From positions 2,534,234-2,598,233 of the forward strand of contig NW_004450277.1 of assembly GCF_000321225.1 (NCBI RefSeq): a stretch of DNA of 64,000 bases, read 5' to 3'. This DNA is from Odobenus rosmarus divergens (Eukaryota > Chordata > Mammalia > Carnivora > Odobenidae). The number at the start of each line of letters is the position of its first letter. Position 1 is the stretch's first letter. Below the pieces are notes generated by a model. The model was not told the origin of the DNA, did not search any database, and saw only the letters and a list, made by a program, of their open reading frames with translations. The translations under genes and the position numbers were made by a program. Positions 44,681 to 55,249 of the stretch are shown one piece after another.

Positions 44681-44694
44681 GTTACCATGGTAAT
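44681..44694. promoter_or_regulatory. RFX X-box-like palindrome
   Basis: GTTACCATGGTAAT matches the RFX consensus GTTNCCATGGNAAC at all but the last base. It lies 25 bases after EFCAB8 exon 10. RFX factors drive ciliary and testis genes; whether this site is used is unknown. Confidence 0.4.
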
Positions 44695-45049
44695 TATCTG
44701 TACACACTCACCACTCAAAAATCAATACAGAAAGTGGGTTTCCCCCCTGGGTTCAGTCTTAGGCCTCAGGGCTTGGTCACTGGGAGCAGGATGGAGGCCG
44801 CTGTTGGATCCTGTGGCTCGTCTGCATGGCTCGTCTCTCTCACCACCTCCATTGCTCAAGCCCGGTCCTGGCAGACACTTGGACGGCTGCAGCAGCTTCT
44901 AGCTGTTTCTGCACTTCTTTTCTCCATGCAGTGCTTTGCCCCAGTCAGCAGCCAGAGGAATTAGGAGCTAGAAACAGCCATGTCACTCCTTTGCTCAGAG
45001 CCCTGCCCACCCCCCCCCCCTCCCCCGCAGGAGCTTTTCACTGTGTTCG

Positions 45050-45350
45050 GACAGAACCTTACCATGACCATCAGTACATGAGGTGACCTGGCTCCTGGCC
45101 TGTTCTCCATTTTGCCTGCTACTTTGCTTCTTCTCATTTGCCCTATGCAGAGACGCAGGCCACCTTGCTGTTCTCTGAACACCCCAAGCCTTTTCCCACC
45201 ACAGGGACTTGTCACACTCTGTCCCCTTCCCTAGGTTCCTGTGTGCCCCTTTCTCTGCTTCCTTCGGGGCCCTCACCAGCCAGCCTGGACCAGCCCCGCC
45301 GCCTGCCCCTGCCTGTGTCTCTTCATGCTGCAATGCTTATAGGATTCTGA
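45050..45350 (+). mobile_element. L2 fragment, sense
   Basis: 'CACCTTGCTGTTCTCTGAAC' and the following 'CACCCCAAGCCTTTTCCCAC' fit the sense L2 3' region. Confidence 0.6.
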
Positions 45351-45359
45351 CACCAGTGA

Positions 45360-46170
45360 CAATGTGTTTTTCCCACACTGCTGTGCAATTCTTGGACCTC
45401 AGCTGGGTGACCTACAGTTCAACTCAGTTCTGACACTATCTACCTGGAGATAGCATCAGATCCTACAGGTTGAGGCTCAGTCCCACAAGACTGCTTCCCC
45501 CCCTCCACCCCCTTGGAGGTCAGTCACAAGTTCAGGTTGTCCCCTGTGCTTCTGACCCACCAGTTATAAATCAGAGGTTTCCATGACCCTCTCTTTGGGT
45601 TCGATTAATTTGCTAGAGTGGCTCACAGAACTCAGAGAATCATTTTACTTACTAGATCACCAGTTTACTATAAAAGGCTACAACTCAGGAACAGCCAGAG
45701 GGAAGAGATGCAGGGCAAGGTATGGGGAAAGGGGGGGTGGATAGAGTTTCCCTGCCCTCTCTGGGTACAAGGCTCGCCCCACACCTCCACATGTTCACCA
45801 GCCCAGAGGCTCTCTGAACACTGTCCTTGTGGGTTTTTATGGAGTTTCATTACATGGGTATGATTGATTAAATCATTGGCCATTGGCAGTCAATTCAACC
45901 TGCAGCTCCTCTCCTCTCCCCGGGGATTAGGGCGGTGGGACTGAAAGTTCCAACCCTCCAAGCTCATGGTTGGTTCCCCTGGCAACCAGTCCCCATCCTT
46001 AGGGGCTTTCCAAAAGTCACCTCATTAATGTAAACTCAGGTGTGGTTGAAAGGGGTTCATTACGAATATTAAGACACCTTTATCTTATCACTTAGGATAT
46101 TCCAGGGGTTTTAGGAGCTCTGTGCCAGAAATGGGCATGAAGACCAAATATACATTTCTTACTGTAAATC
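45360..46170. mobile_element. Solitary ancient retroviral LTR (ERVL/MER21-like)
   Basis: About 0.8 kb with 'TTGCTAGAGTGGCTCACAGA', 'TTACTAGATCACCAGTTTAC', 'TGGGTTTTTATGGAGTTTCA' and 'TAAATCATTGGCCATTGGCA', then 'TTAGGAGCTCTGTGCCAGAA'. I recognise these as a widespread mammalian LTR, most likely MER21-type. No internal viral genes are present. The name is given from memory. Confidence 0.6.
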
Positions 46171-47012
46171 ACACTAACACAGCTTACCTCCTCCCAACTT
46201 TGTATTGTCCACCCACTGCTTTCTCGTCCTGTCACCCTCATGGGATTGGCAGCTCCTAAGGACAGGCACTTAGGGTCTCCCTGGGACTCATTCAAGGAGA
46301 GTCACTCACGAATACCTTTTTCTCCATCTTCTGTCGGAATCTCATCTTGGGCTTCATTTTCCACCCCAGTTGCTAAGTGTCCCGTGTTCTGTTTGGTGCC
46401 CTGAATTCGGTGCCTTCATTGTGAGAGAGACTCAGTGAGGCAGTGCATTGAAAACCTAGCTCAGTGCCCGACAACCCCCTCCATTCTTGTCCTGAAGAGG
46501 AGAATCCCCGGCTTGTGAGACCAAGCACAGGGCCAAACTGCAGAGCCAGAGCTAGAGAATTCAGGGCCTGTGCAGTCAGGCCACCCCCTTGAGTGCTGGG
46601 TCTCAGCCTTTCGTTGTTCAGGTTGCACCAGATAGCATTCGCACACACTCCAGATCATGTCCTGAAACACAGAGGGCAGCGGTGGGGCGGGGAAGCTCCT
46701 CTCTCCCCTGTGACGGGGATCCCCGTGCAGAAGAGCGACCGTGGGCCTGGCTGACTCCCATCTATCCTTTTTCCTGTGCGGGATCGGGTGGCAGATGGTG
46801 CTGTCACATGGGCTCACTTTGCCTGTTCTCTAGCTTATAAGCAAGAGGTCCCGTGATAGCAGACTTGGGTGCTTTTCACCTGTCTCAGTGACAAGTGAAG
46901 GCCCAGGACTGGGCTGGGACCGGGGGACCGTGTGGCCGTGTCAGAACTGCGATCACTAGACGGCATCAGGCGTGCTGAGCTCCAGCCCCTACCACTGCCA
47001 CTCTCTTCCCAG

Positions 47013-47143
47013 GCTCTCCATCCCAACTGGTGCCAACAGGTCAAGTTCATCCCCCAGCTGAACACGGTGGCCTCCTGTTCGGCCATTGAGAAGTCCTCTC
47101 TGGTGCTGACCATATTGCCGTTCAAAGCCCCAGAGAGCCCCAA
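47013..47143 (+). CDS. EFCAB8: EFCAB8 exon 11
   Basis: Residues 349-391 plus two bases: ALHPNWCQQVKFIPQLNTVA, then SCSAIEKSSLVLTILPF and KAPESPK. A WD-like repeat with a diverged end. The acceptor is CTCTTCCCAG and the donor is AA|GTAAGG. Confidence 0.93.
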
Positions 47144-47831
47144 GTAAGGAGCGCCTCTCCCCAGGCTGGAGTGGGAGGGGGCTGGCTGGGGGGTGATGTG
47201 ATGGTGCCCCGGAGGGTCTGGCTTCACCTCAGCCACCTGTGGCCGTCCCCACTGAGAGTGGGCCCGCCCCCAGGACAGTGGCATCCTGTGGATCTCACTG
47301 GGTTACGAGAACTTTTATGGAGTGTGGTTTTAGTCTTTGCTACCAGCAACAAAAATATAACAAGCCTCTTTTATCCACCAATTTATACGCAAAACTCAGC
47401 ACAGAAGCTGGCACATAGGGTAAGCAGACAGAAAAATATTTTCTGAATGGAGGAATGAATGCGAGTTGCTTTACCTCTGTGCCCCTTGCTCAGTGTCCTC
47501 GTCTGTAGAAGGGGGTGACAGCAGTACTTCTTTCCCTTGTGCCAGAGCTGACTGCTCTTTGTGCTATATGGTCAATAATTGGTAGCACTTACTCTTTGGA
47601 GATGGTTCTGATCTCTTTCCTTTATTCCAGGTTCCACTACCCCAGAGTGGATTTTTTTCTGCCTGCCTCCCTCCCTCCCTCCCTTCCTAATCACTGATTA
47701 GTCACACTAGTAAGTCTATATACATAGATTGACCCTGTAAAAAAGTAAAACATAATAAATAAAGCCTCAATCCTTCCCTTACCCAATCCCACTGTCTCAC
47801 CCCGTTCTCAAATGTCTCACTTCTATCATTT

Positions 47832-48047
47832 TCATGTGTACCTTTTTAAAAATTATTTTTTAATTTTTATTTATTTAATTTTTTAGAGAGAGAGGGTGGG
47901 GAGGGGCAGAGGGAGAGGGAGAATCTTAAGCAGGCTCCACACCGATGTGGGGCTCGATCTCACGACACCGAGATCACAACCTGAGCTGAAATCAAGAGTC
48001 TGACCCTTAACCAACTGAGCCACCCAGGTGCCCCTCATGTGTATCTT
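47832..48047 (-). repeat. Can-SINE, antisense, with target-site duplication
   Basis: The body at 47846-48034 ends GAGCCACCCAGGTGCCCC. TCATGTGTACCTT (47832-47844) recurs as TCATGTGTATCTT (48035-48047). Confidence 0.9.
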
Positions 48048-48689
48048 TCACCGTGCATTTCACGGTAGGTATTTTCTCCTGAGGGATTTTTTTTTTTTCC
48101 TTTTGCCTCTGCTATTTCCTTCCTGCGGCAGGTCTTTACCTCCTGGACCCTTCAGGTCTGTGACATTTTGCTCCTGGGCAGGTTGAACCATGAACTGCAC
48201 CACCCCCCTGTCTTCTTGGGGGAGCAGCTGGGTGAGGCACAGCGGGAAGACTGAGGGCCACTTAGGCCCCATCTCTCTCTGTCTGTTCCTGTCCTGGGAT
48301 GGTAGGGCTAATTTGGTCCAACTCCTCATTTTACAGATTGGAAACCTGAGACCTTTGAGCAGGGGACGTGTCCCAGGCCTCACTGTACCTCCAGTATCTT
48401 GCCAGCCAGAGTCCTCTGCGCACATCCCCACCCAAGCCCTGGAACTAGCTGCTGGTTGGAGAAGGGGCCCCGGAGAAGGCCTAATGCCGTGGGGAAGCTT
48501 CAGTCCTGGCTTCTGGGCCTTGAGTGAGGGGCAGTGTGGTGGGATTTTGCTTGGAGCTGATTTGCAGCAGAGGCTCAACTCTCTGCTTTGGTGGTAGTAT
48601 TATCTCATGTCTGTGATACGTGTTTTATTCAGCTTCTTGTTTTATTTATTTATTGGGTCTCAGTGGCAGGTGGACATCATAGGATCACC

Positions 48690-48850
48690 TCATCCTGGCC
48701 GTGAGGGTCTCTGTGGTCTGCCCTGCTGCCTTCCTAATCTCACCTCTTCTACCTTCCTCCTCCAGCCCCCTGTGGCCCCCTTGTGGTTCAGGCATGCTCC
48801 TGCCCCAGGGCCTTTGAATTGCTCCTTTCCACCCAGTATGCCCTTGTTTC
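48690..48850 (+). mobile_element. L2 fragment, sense
   Basis: 'GGCATGCTCCTGCCCCAGGG' and 'CCTTTGAATTGCTCCTTTCC' match the L2 3' region. Confidence 0.75.
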
Positions 48851-49029
48851 TTCTTTGTTTTTATTTTTTAAATATTTTCGTTACAAAAATTGTAAACACA
48901 CAGAAGTAGAGAAAATACCGTGATACTTTAATATTACTAGTACCTAGTCCAAGTTAATATCCCCCCAGTTGTCTCTAATATATCTTTTTACGATTATTTG
49001 GTAAGAGATATAAACAAATTCTTAGGTTT

Positions 49030-49240
49030 TGAGCACAGGAATGGTATGGTTTGATGTGTAGGAGCATCCTTCTGGCTTCTCTGTTGCAAGTGGAGTGGGC
49101 AGGTGTGGAGATGGGGACTCCAGTGATGATACCATTGTAATAATTCAGGCTACCTATGATGATGGCCTGGAATCAGCCGGTGGAGATGAGATAGAAGGAT
49201 TTGAGGACACTCTGGGGGCAGGTTGGAGAATGTATTTATA
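49030..49240 (-). mobile_element. L2 fragment, antisense
   Basis: 'CATCCTTCTGGCTTCTCTGT' and 'TTGTAATAATTCAGGCTACC' resemble the antisense L2 body. Confidence 0.6.
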
Positions 49241-49589
49241 CCCATGAGAGCACGCAGACCCTTCGGGTTGTCTGCATGCAGTACACCTGCCAGCCGGCAG
49301 GTGGCACCATTGACTGTCTGCTGGTCTTTAGTTCCTGGCAAGGACCTCTCAGGGCATGGCCTCCACAGGAGGGGTCTGGCATTGTCACCCCCAAACTTTG
49401 CCTTTAGAGTCAGCCTCAGCCTCCAAGGCACTGTGGGCCTGAGAGCTTGGCTCCCTGGCAGCCAGCACGTGCTGAGTTCTTCAGATGCTCACAGCCAGCA
49501 GTGAATCTGAGCTGAGGAGCCAGGGTGGAGTTGGAGGGAGCCTGTGCTGGGTGTGTGGACTGATCCACAGCATCTCCCCTGCTCTACCC

Positions 49590-49940
49590 TCTTCTCTCAC
49601 TTCTGCCCCCACCACTGAGTCAAAGCAACCTGAACTGCTTGCCATGGCCTTCTTCCCTGCGTCCCCTCTGACCTTCTGGTCCCTTCTCTACACAGCAACC
49701 ATCTGCAGACTGGTCTCCTGCAGCTACCCTGTCAAAGCCACCTGTTTATTTCCCTGCAGGACCTGTCCCAATGTGCACAGGTCCATCTTCTTTGTCTCTC
49801 TGTTCACTTACTTGCTCCTGCTGTTTCCCTCTGGAAGGAAAACTCCATGAAGGCAGGGGCATCTTCTCTATGCCCCTGGTAATCCCGGAAGGGTGTAGAT
49901 GCCAGTAAATCTTGGTTGCATGAGTGAGTGAATCAGCCTG
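49590..49940 (+). mobile_element. L2 fragment, sense, with 3' end
   Basis: 'TGCAGACTGGTCTCCTGCAG', 'AAACTCCATGAAGGCAGGGG' and 'TGCATGAGTGAGTGAATCAG' follow the L2 3' end in order. Confidence 0.8.
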
Positions 49941-50089
49941 AAATAATTTCTAGTGACATTTTGGTGACCATTCTTCCAGAAGATTTCTCTGTGCATATAT
50001 GCATTGAGGGAGATGTATCTGGTTTGACAATAAATGAGATACACGTATTTGATATTCTCTTCTTGAAGTTTCAGTTTTTCGAGGAATCC

Positions 50090-50460
50090 TTCCGGCGGTG
50101 GAAGGGAGAGTAGGTTTGGAGTGGGAGCAAGACTGGAGGTTAAGAGACCTGCTGGGAGGCTGACGCAGAGATGAAGGGGGTCTAAACTGAGCAAAGGCCA
50201 GGGCTCTGGTGGGATGTGGCAACGAGGGTTCGGGGCCCAGCTGGATAATGGGAACGCTGGTGAGGGAGCCTCCAGGATGACTTCTAGGCAACTGGGTTAG
50301 GCCCCCAGGGAGTGATAAAGGAGCCAGTTCAGGGGCAGTTCTGTGGAGGGCATGCTGCATTAGAGGGCTGGGGTACCCTGCAATGGGGGCCTCTGAGTTG
50401 AGTTTCGAAGGGGGAGTTTGAGTAGAAAGAGCAGGATGTATGGATAAGGGGGAATAGCAT
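50090..50460 (-). mobile_element. L2 fragment, antisense
   Basis: 'GGTTAAGAGACCTGCTGGGA' and 'CAGGATGACTTCTAGGCAAC' fit the antisense L2 body. Diverged. Confidence 0.55.
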
Positions 50461-50639
50461 GTGCCAAGGCGCAGAGCTTCCGGTACTCTCGGGCTGGACA
50501 CTCCCGAGACCCCTGCCTGGGTCACCCTGGCCCTCCTGAGCCCCATCCACCCGGCTGCACCCGTTCCTCTCCTGGAGCACTGGCAACTGAGCCTCCTGCC
50601 TCTTCCTGCCACGCCCACCCTGGGTCTGAATCCTGACGC

Positions 50640-50790
50640 CCCCATCTTGCCAGCCTTGTGGCCTTGGGCAAACTCCTTAATTTCTGCTTTCCATGTCCTC
50701 ATTGTGGCACAGGGCTGATGACACTCTCTAGGGTTATATGAAGGCTCCAGATGATAAATGAGACAGCAGCCAGCACAGGAACCAGCACAG
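50640..50790 (+). repeat. MIR fragment
   Basis: 'TTGTGGCCTTGGGCAAACTC' followed by degenerate 'CCATGTCCTCATTGTGGCAC'. Confidence 0.65.
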
Positions 50791-51191
50791 AACACGCAGG
50801 GGCACCAGGACCCAGGAGCTCCCCTTCTCCTGGCCCTTAGAATCCCCTCATTTTTAAAAATTTGTGTCATGGGTCAGGGGACGCCTGTCTCAGTATGGTT
50901 GAAGTGAGGATCAAGTTAAGTTAAATGTATTATGGCTGTAAGGAGTTGCTCCTGCTTTGGGGGTGCCTTCACCTACAGGTGGGAGGGGGGTGCCTCCTCC
51001 AAGAGCTGCTGGCTTTGGGCTGCGACCCCCGGCAACCCCCCTGCCTGTGATGCTCCGCCCCGACTTGGCTGCAGGGTGAGCCCTGGGGTTGCTGCGCTTG
51101 CTCCTGTCCTTGGGTGAGAGGTAATGGCTGCCCCCTGGCTTCCCTGTGGCCGTCGCTCCAAGCCCGCAGCCTTCGCCCTTTGCTGTTCTAG

Positions 51192-51259
51192 GTTTTCAGT
51201 GCTGAACTTAAGAAAAGGGATTCTTTGCTTTGATTACTGCCCAGACAAGAACTTAGTGG
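51192..51259 (+). CDS. EFCAB8: EFCAB8 exon 12
   Basis: From the split Lys392 to 414 plus one base: FSVLNLRKGILCFDYCPDKN, then LV. These are strands of the WD repeat that finishes in exon 13. The donor is TGG|GTAAGT (strong). Confidence 0.93.
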
Positions 51260-51572
51260 GTAAGTCATCTTCATGTCCCCCAGAAACCCCAGGCCTGGTG
51301 GAACCGGAGGGAAGGCCACTGGGGACGTGGGGGGAGGCTCTGTCCGGGCTCCTCTCCCGCCACTCTGGTCGCAGCCTGTGGGCACCTGGGGCGGTGTGGT
51401 GACACAGGCTCTGCTTGGCATGATGGGGGAGGCTGTGGGGGAGGAGGGGCAAAGGGGCGGATGATAAGCACAACCCCCCATCTGCCACGCCTGCCTGGGG
51501 TCCAGGGCCTGGTCCCAGGAGAAGATCCCAGCATAGGCCCCCCGTGGTTGACACCCGTTCTTTTGACCCCAG

Positions 51573-51724
51573 TGACCGGTGGCTATGACCCCCTCATCCG
51601 CCTGTGGAACCCCTTCTTCTCAAAAAAGCCCGTGTGGATGATGAAGGGGCATCAGACTTCCGTGACGCACATCCTGGTGAACAGCAAGAATAGCAGCATC
51701 CTCCTCAGCGTCTCCAAGGACAAG
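51573..51724 (+). CDS. EFCAB8: EFCAB8 exon 13: two WD repeats
   Basis: Residues 415-465. VTGGYDPLIRLWNPFFSKK closes one canonical WD repeat (D420, W426). MMKGHQTSVTHILVNS opens the next, with the GH dipeptide typical of WD40. It ends SVSKDK, and the WD pair of this repeat is in exon 14. The donor AAG|GTGCTG is weak, yet the phase is right. Confidence 0.95.
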
Positions 51725-52009
51725 GTGCTGTCCTCACGGAGCATAGCTCTTCCACTCGCACGGGTTCCTGTTCCCCGGCAGAGACGCTGGCCCTGGGAAA
51801 ACCATGTAGCTCGGCCAGGCCAGGGGCCACAGTTGGCGGTAGCCTGAGGCCCAGGGGGATGGTGTGACCTCCCTGCCCGTGGTTCCACACCTGGCCTGGC
51901 TGCCCCAGGTGGAGTCACCATGAGGGGGCTGGGGGTCTCTGACAGCCCCCAGTAGAGTCCTGCACCCCACTCTGAGCGGTCTGCCAGAGCTGGGTTCCCA
52001 TGTCGCCCA

Positions 52010-52170
52010 GCCTGGTTTCTTGCTCTGTGGTCCTGGGCAAGGCCCTTCCGATTTCTAAGCCTCAGTCGCCTCATCCACAGGATGGGTGGTTGAGAGGTGT
52101 AGAGCAGCACTGGCAGGGAAGAGGCAGTGTTGCGGTTGGCACACAGTAGGTGTGCGATACGTGTGAGCCA
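52010..52170 (+). repeat. MIR, sense
   Basis: 'GGTCCTGGGCAAGGCCCTTC', 'CTCAGTCGCCTCATCCACAG' and 'GGCACACAGTAGGTGTGCGA'. Confidence 0.75.
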
Positions 52171-52898
52171 CTCCCTGCCCCTCTCCCCCTCAGCTCTCCT
52201 AGTGACCCCTTCTAGGCTGCCCTGGCTCTTGGGGCCTGACCGGACCTTCTCCAGCGCCCGGGACTCCCTAGTTCTGGGCCTGTCACTTTGCGCCTCTGCA
52301 CCGATTGGTTCAGGGTACCGCCCCAGCTGCAGGGCTGCTCGGCTGTTCTGGCCAATGTGGGGATGCAGCCAACGGCTCCAGGGGTCCTCCTTCAGGGCAC
52401 ACGTTTGTGTCTTCTGGGAATCAGTAGATTGAGAGTTGGCAGGACCCTTGGGTCACCCAGGCCACCCTCCCCAGCACAGCCCACACTTTCTGTTATCTGG
52501 ACTTCTCCCAGTAGCCCCGAGGATTGGGTGTCTTGGCGTCTGCTGAAGGATCTGAGGCTGGAGGGGCGGGGGACCGGGATGAGCTAGCCCAAATCCTCAC
52601 CGTGGCGATGGGCAGAGGCTGGTTATGGATTGGAGTCGTGCCCTTTCCTGCTTACTGCTGATGTCTCCAAGCAACGGACATCCTGGAGGGACTTCCGTGG
52701 GTTCCTCAACTTGGGATGAACTCGAGGGGGCTGCTGTGGGGACAGGTGGGCTTTTTGGCAACCCTGTCGGTAGGCACTGTGTGCGGTGCCTGGCTTTAGT
52801 TGAGGTAGGCTGGCGGGGGAGCCTGTGACGGTCTGCAGGAGCTCGTGCTGTCTTGCTCGGTCTTCATCCTCAGCTGTTGAGTGGCAGCCACTCCAGCA

Positions 52899-52918
52899 GG
52901 GGGGGGGGGGGGGGGGGG
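52899..52918 (+). repeat. G homopolymer (20 G)
   Basis: Twenty consecutive G, followed by AGGCGGGGGAG. It can form G-quadruplexes and lies about 190 bases before exon 14. Its length in the assembly may be unreliable. Confidence 0.9.
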
Positions 52919-53110
52919 AGGCGGGGGAGCCTCGGTTTCCTCATCTGAGCATAAGAACAGCATCTCTGTGGTACGGTTGGCGTCTGCGCAGTAGGTGTGT
53001 GTTGGAAGTGCTTGCACTGTGTGGGCCCTCCTCACACCCCAAGGCCTCAGGCGCCCACTGCCTCCCCGCGAGTCCACCCTCAGCCTCTCTGCCCATTTCT
53101 CACACCCCAG

Positions 53111-53248
53111 AATATCCGCGTGTGGGACATGCAGGACTACATATGCCTCCAGTCCTTCTGTGGGAAGCTTTTTGCCCTGGGGAACTGCCCCATCACCAGC
53201 ATCTATTTCCACAAGAACGAAGACAGCCTCATCTGTAGCACCTATTCG
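53111..53248 (+). CDS. EFCAB8: EFCAB8 exon 14: WD repeat
   Basis: Residues 466-511, in phase 0 at both ends. NIRVWDMQDYICLQSFCGKL completes a textbook WD40 repeat (W470, D471). ITSIYFHKNEDSLICSTYS starts the next one. The donor is TCG|GTAGGT. Confidence 0.95.
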
Positions 53249-53399
53249 GTAGGTGCTGTGTGGAAGGGAGTGAGCCCCCCGCTCCTGGGCAGGAGCCGAG
53301 AATGCATTCACTAGACGCTGCCCCATCCCTCAAGGAACCGAGGAGGGAGGAGGAGAACAGAGAATGACAGTAGAAAATGCTCCGTGGTGGGATGGAGAT

Positions 53400-53600
53400 G
53401 TATGCCAGGGGCTTCTTGGAGCACAGAGAATGGATCCTTAGCCTAGTGTGGTCAGGGAAGGCTCCCTGGAGGAGGGGACACTAGACTGATGTTTTAAGCT
53501 TCCCGGGAGTTATGAGGGACACTGGACTCCCAAGGAGAAGGCGTGAGAGGTATCAGCAGGCAGGCTGAGGAGCCAAGAGGCCTCACTGGGCTCAGGTTTG
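53400..53600 (-). mobile_element. L2 fragment, antisense
   Basis: 'GTGGTCAGGGAAGGCTCCCT' and 'GGAGGAGGGGACACTAGACT' match the antisense L2 3' end. Confidence 0.7.
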
Positions 53601-53714
53601 TGTGCAGTCAGGACGTTTGATGTTGCAGTTTATTGGAAGTTTCTCCCTGGGGCCAGTCACTGGGGGCAGAGCCCTTCTGACTGCCCAGCTGCCGGCCTCA
53701 CTCCTCACCTATAG

Positions 53715-53828
53715 ATTGGGATCCTCAAAGGGTACTTGGAGACCGAAGAGCCGGGTAAAACAGGGGAGAAGACCACGACCTACAGCTCACCCGTGTGCGC
53801 CGTCCTCTACAGCAAGATTTTTAAGCAG
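53715..53828 (+). CDS. EFCAB8: EFCAB8 exon 15
   Basis: Residues 512-549, phase 0 at both ends. IGILKGYLETEEPGKTGEKT, then SSPVCAVLYSKIFKQ. GILKGY takes the place of the WD pair; the loop after it is long and charged. The acceptor is CTCACCTATAG and the donor is CAG|GTGAGT. Confidence 0.95.
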
Positions 53829-54253
53829 GTGAGTGGGCTGGAGCCGGTCATGCCTCAGGCTGTCAGGAGGGCCAGGGGACCTCGGGCAGGATCCAGACCC
53901 CCTAAGGGGTCCAGAGCTGCATCCAAGGAGCAGTCAGCACAGCGGCGGGGTGCGGGGGGAGGATTCATAGCTTTGAGGGTGGCGTGGGGGCAGCGGCACG
54001 TGGATGAGAAGCAGCCCTACAGGGGGGCCGGTGGCCTGAGGTGGGGTGGGAGCCCCACCACTTGGTTGGGGGATCGCCTCACTCCTCTGAGCAGAGGAAG
54101 GCCTGTCTTCACGAGGGCCTTACCGGGCAGCAGGAAGGGCCTGGATGCCCATTTTGGCAGGGCATTGCGGGGAGGGGGGCGCTGGGCCAGCCCCACCCTT
54201 GGGAGTGGGACCGCTCTCCTCTCTAGGAGCCCCAGCCGTCTGCTCCCCCGCAG

Positions 54254-54481
54254 GTGGTGAGCGGCTGCCTGAGCAGCTTGGTGAGTGTGTGGGAAGTGGC
54301 GACGGGCAGGCGGACGATGGAGTTCTCTGTGACTGGCGACCAGCAGATGGAGCTGACCACCATGTGCCTGGATGAATCGGAGCGCTGCCTGCTCACGGGT
54401 TTGCGGGACGGCACTATTAAGATGTGGAACTACGCCATTGGTGAATGTCTGCTGGTCTTCCCCAACACGGACCACCTGGAG
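54254..54481 (+). CDS. EFCAB8: EFCAB8 exon 16: two WD repeats
   Basis: Residues 550-625 (76 codons, phase 0 at both ends), the longest coding exon here. VVSGCLSSLVSVWEVATGRR (W562) and LLTGLRDGTIKMWNYAIGE (D601, W607) are two successive WD40 repeats. The donor is GAG|GTCGGT, with C at +3, a rare and weak form. If the intron were retained, translation would run about 33 residues more to a stop near 54580. Confidence 0.93.
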
Positions 54482-55178
54482 GTCGGTCTGCTCTGTCAGC
54501 TGGGGCCGGGGGGCGCCACGGGGAGACGCAGAGCACAGCGCCCCCGAGCCTGGGGCCCCCCTTTCAGGCTGGGCACATAGACTGCCTGCCTTCATGCCTG
54601 CCTGAGCCTTTGTGTTCTCGCCTGTAAAGTGAAGCTAGGTCACAGTGCCTGTCCTTATCAAGCATTCTGCAAGTGCTATAGCTACCCTTGTTCTTTCGAT
54701 TCATGAGCACGCCTTAGCCCGGGTCTGAGAGCTTCGGACGGCATTTCTAGCAGTGGGGCCAGGAGAGCCCCACGCTCACTCCTGTTCCGGAAATGTCTGC
54801 CACCGTCCTAGAGACAGTCTGGGGGTATGGCATAGAGCAAAGCCAGCCACTTTGGGACCTGAGCCCATGACTAACTCTTATGAAAGTCCTTTAACCAGTT
54901 CAGAAGGAGCCCTTGGCCGAGTAGCCAGGGATCTGAGTACTGTCCAGACCCTATCACTCAGTTATTTGACCCTCCCAGGGATCCCCCTATTGAGCGGACA
55001 TGGATACCTACACTCTCTCCCTGCTCCGAGTCTATCAAACGGGATAATGTGATGTGAGAGCATTCTGAAAAATATATGGTGGTACCGCCTCTAGGGAACT
55101 CATCATCATGGAGAGCTTTGACCCAGGGCCATTTTCTCTGAGGTGCCTCAGGGCTCTGTTTTCTGTCATCTTCCACAG
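54482..55178 (+). other. EFCAB8: EFCAB8 intron 16
   Basis: About 700 bases with no repeat I can name. It ends TTTTCTGTCATCTTCCACAG. Confidence 0.85.
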
Positions 55179-55249
55179 ATTAGTGGGATTGTCCATATGA
55201 ACAAAGCGTTCTACGTGACGGGGTGGAGTAAGAGAATCACTTGTTTCAT
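55179..55249 (+). CDS. EFCAB8: EFCAB8 exon 17
   Basis: Residues 626-648 plus two bases: ISGIVHMNKAFYVTGWSKRI, then TCF and a split Met. A WD-like repeat. The acceptor is CTTCCACAG and the donor is AT|GTGAGT. Confidence 0.93.

Larger units (their letters stand above)
44657..47012 (+). other. EFCAB8: EFCAB8 intron 10
   Basis: About 2.4 kb. It holds an X-box-like palindrome at 44681, an L2 fragment (about 45050-45350) and an LTR-like element (about 45360-46170). The rest (46170-47000) is unassigned. Confidence 0.75.
47144..51191 (+). other. EFCAB8: EFCAB8 intron 11
   Basis: About 4 kb. It holds MIR traces (47460-47530 sense, 48310-48375 antisense, 50640-50790 sense), a Can-SINE (47846-48034), and L2 pieces at 48690-48850 (+), 49030-49240 (-), 49590-49940 (+) and 50090-50460 (-). 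A CCTC repeat lies at about 47666-47690. The acceptor is TTTGCTGTTCTAG. Confidence 0.75.
51725..53110 (+). other. EFCAB8: EFCAB8 intron 13
   Basis: About 1.4 kb, GC-rich. It contains a sense MIR (52010-52170) and a run of 20 G (52899-52918). No SINE. It ends CATTTCTCACACCCCAG. Confidence 0.8.

Noticed and set aside
45360..46170. Possible endogenous retrovirus with genes
   Set aside because: Only a solitary LTR-like sequence is visible. No gag, pol or env-like frame lies nearby.
48060..48578. 172-codon open frame on the minus strand
   Set aside because: Overlaps a MIR trace and a T-rich tract and has no domain. Chance.
49950..50870. 306-codon open frame on the minus strand
   Set aside because: It crosses L2 and MIR relics and shows no domain, no conserved motif and a GC-driven composition. 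Taken as chance.
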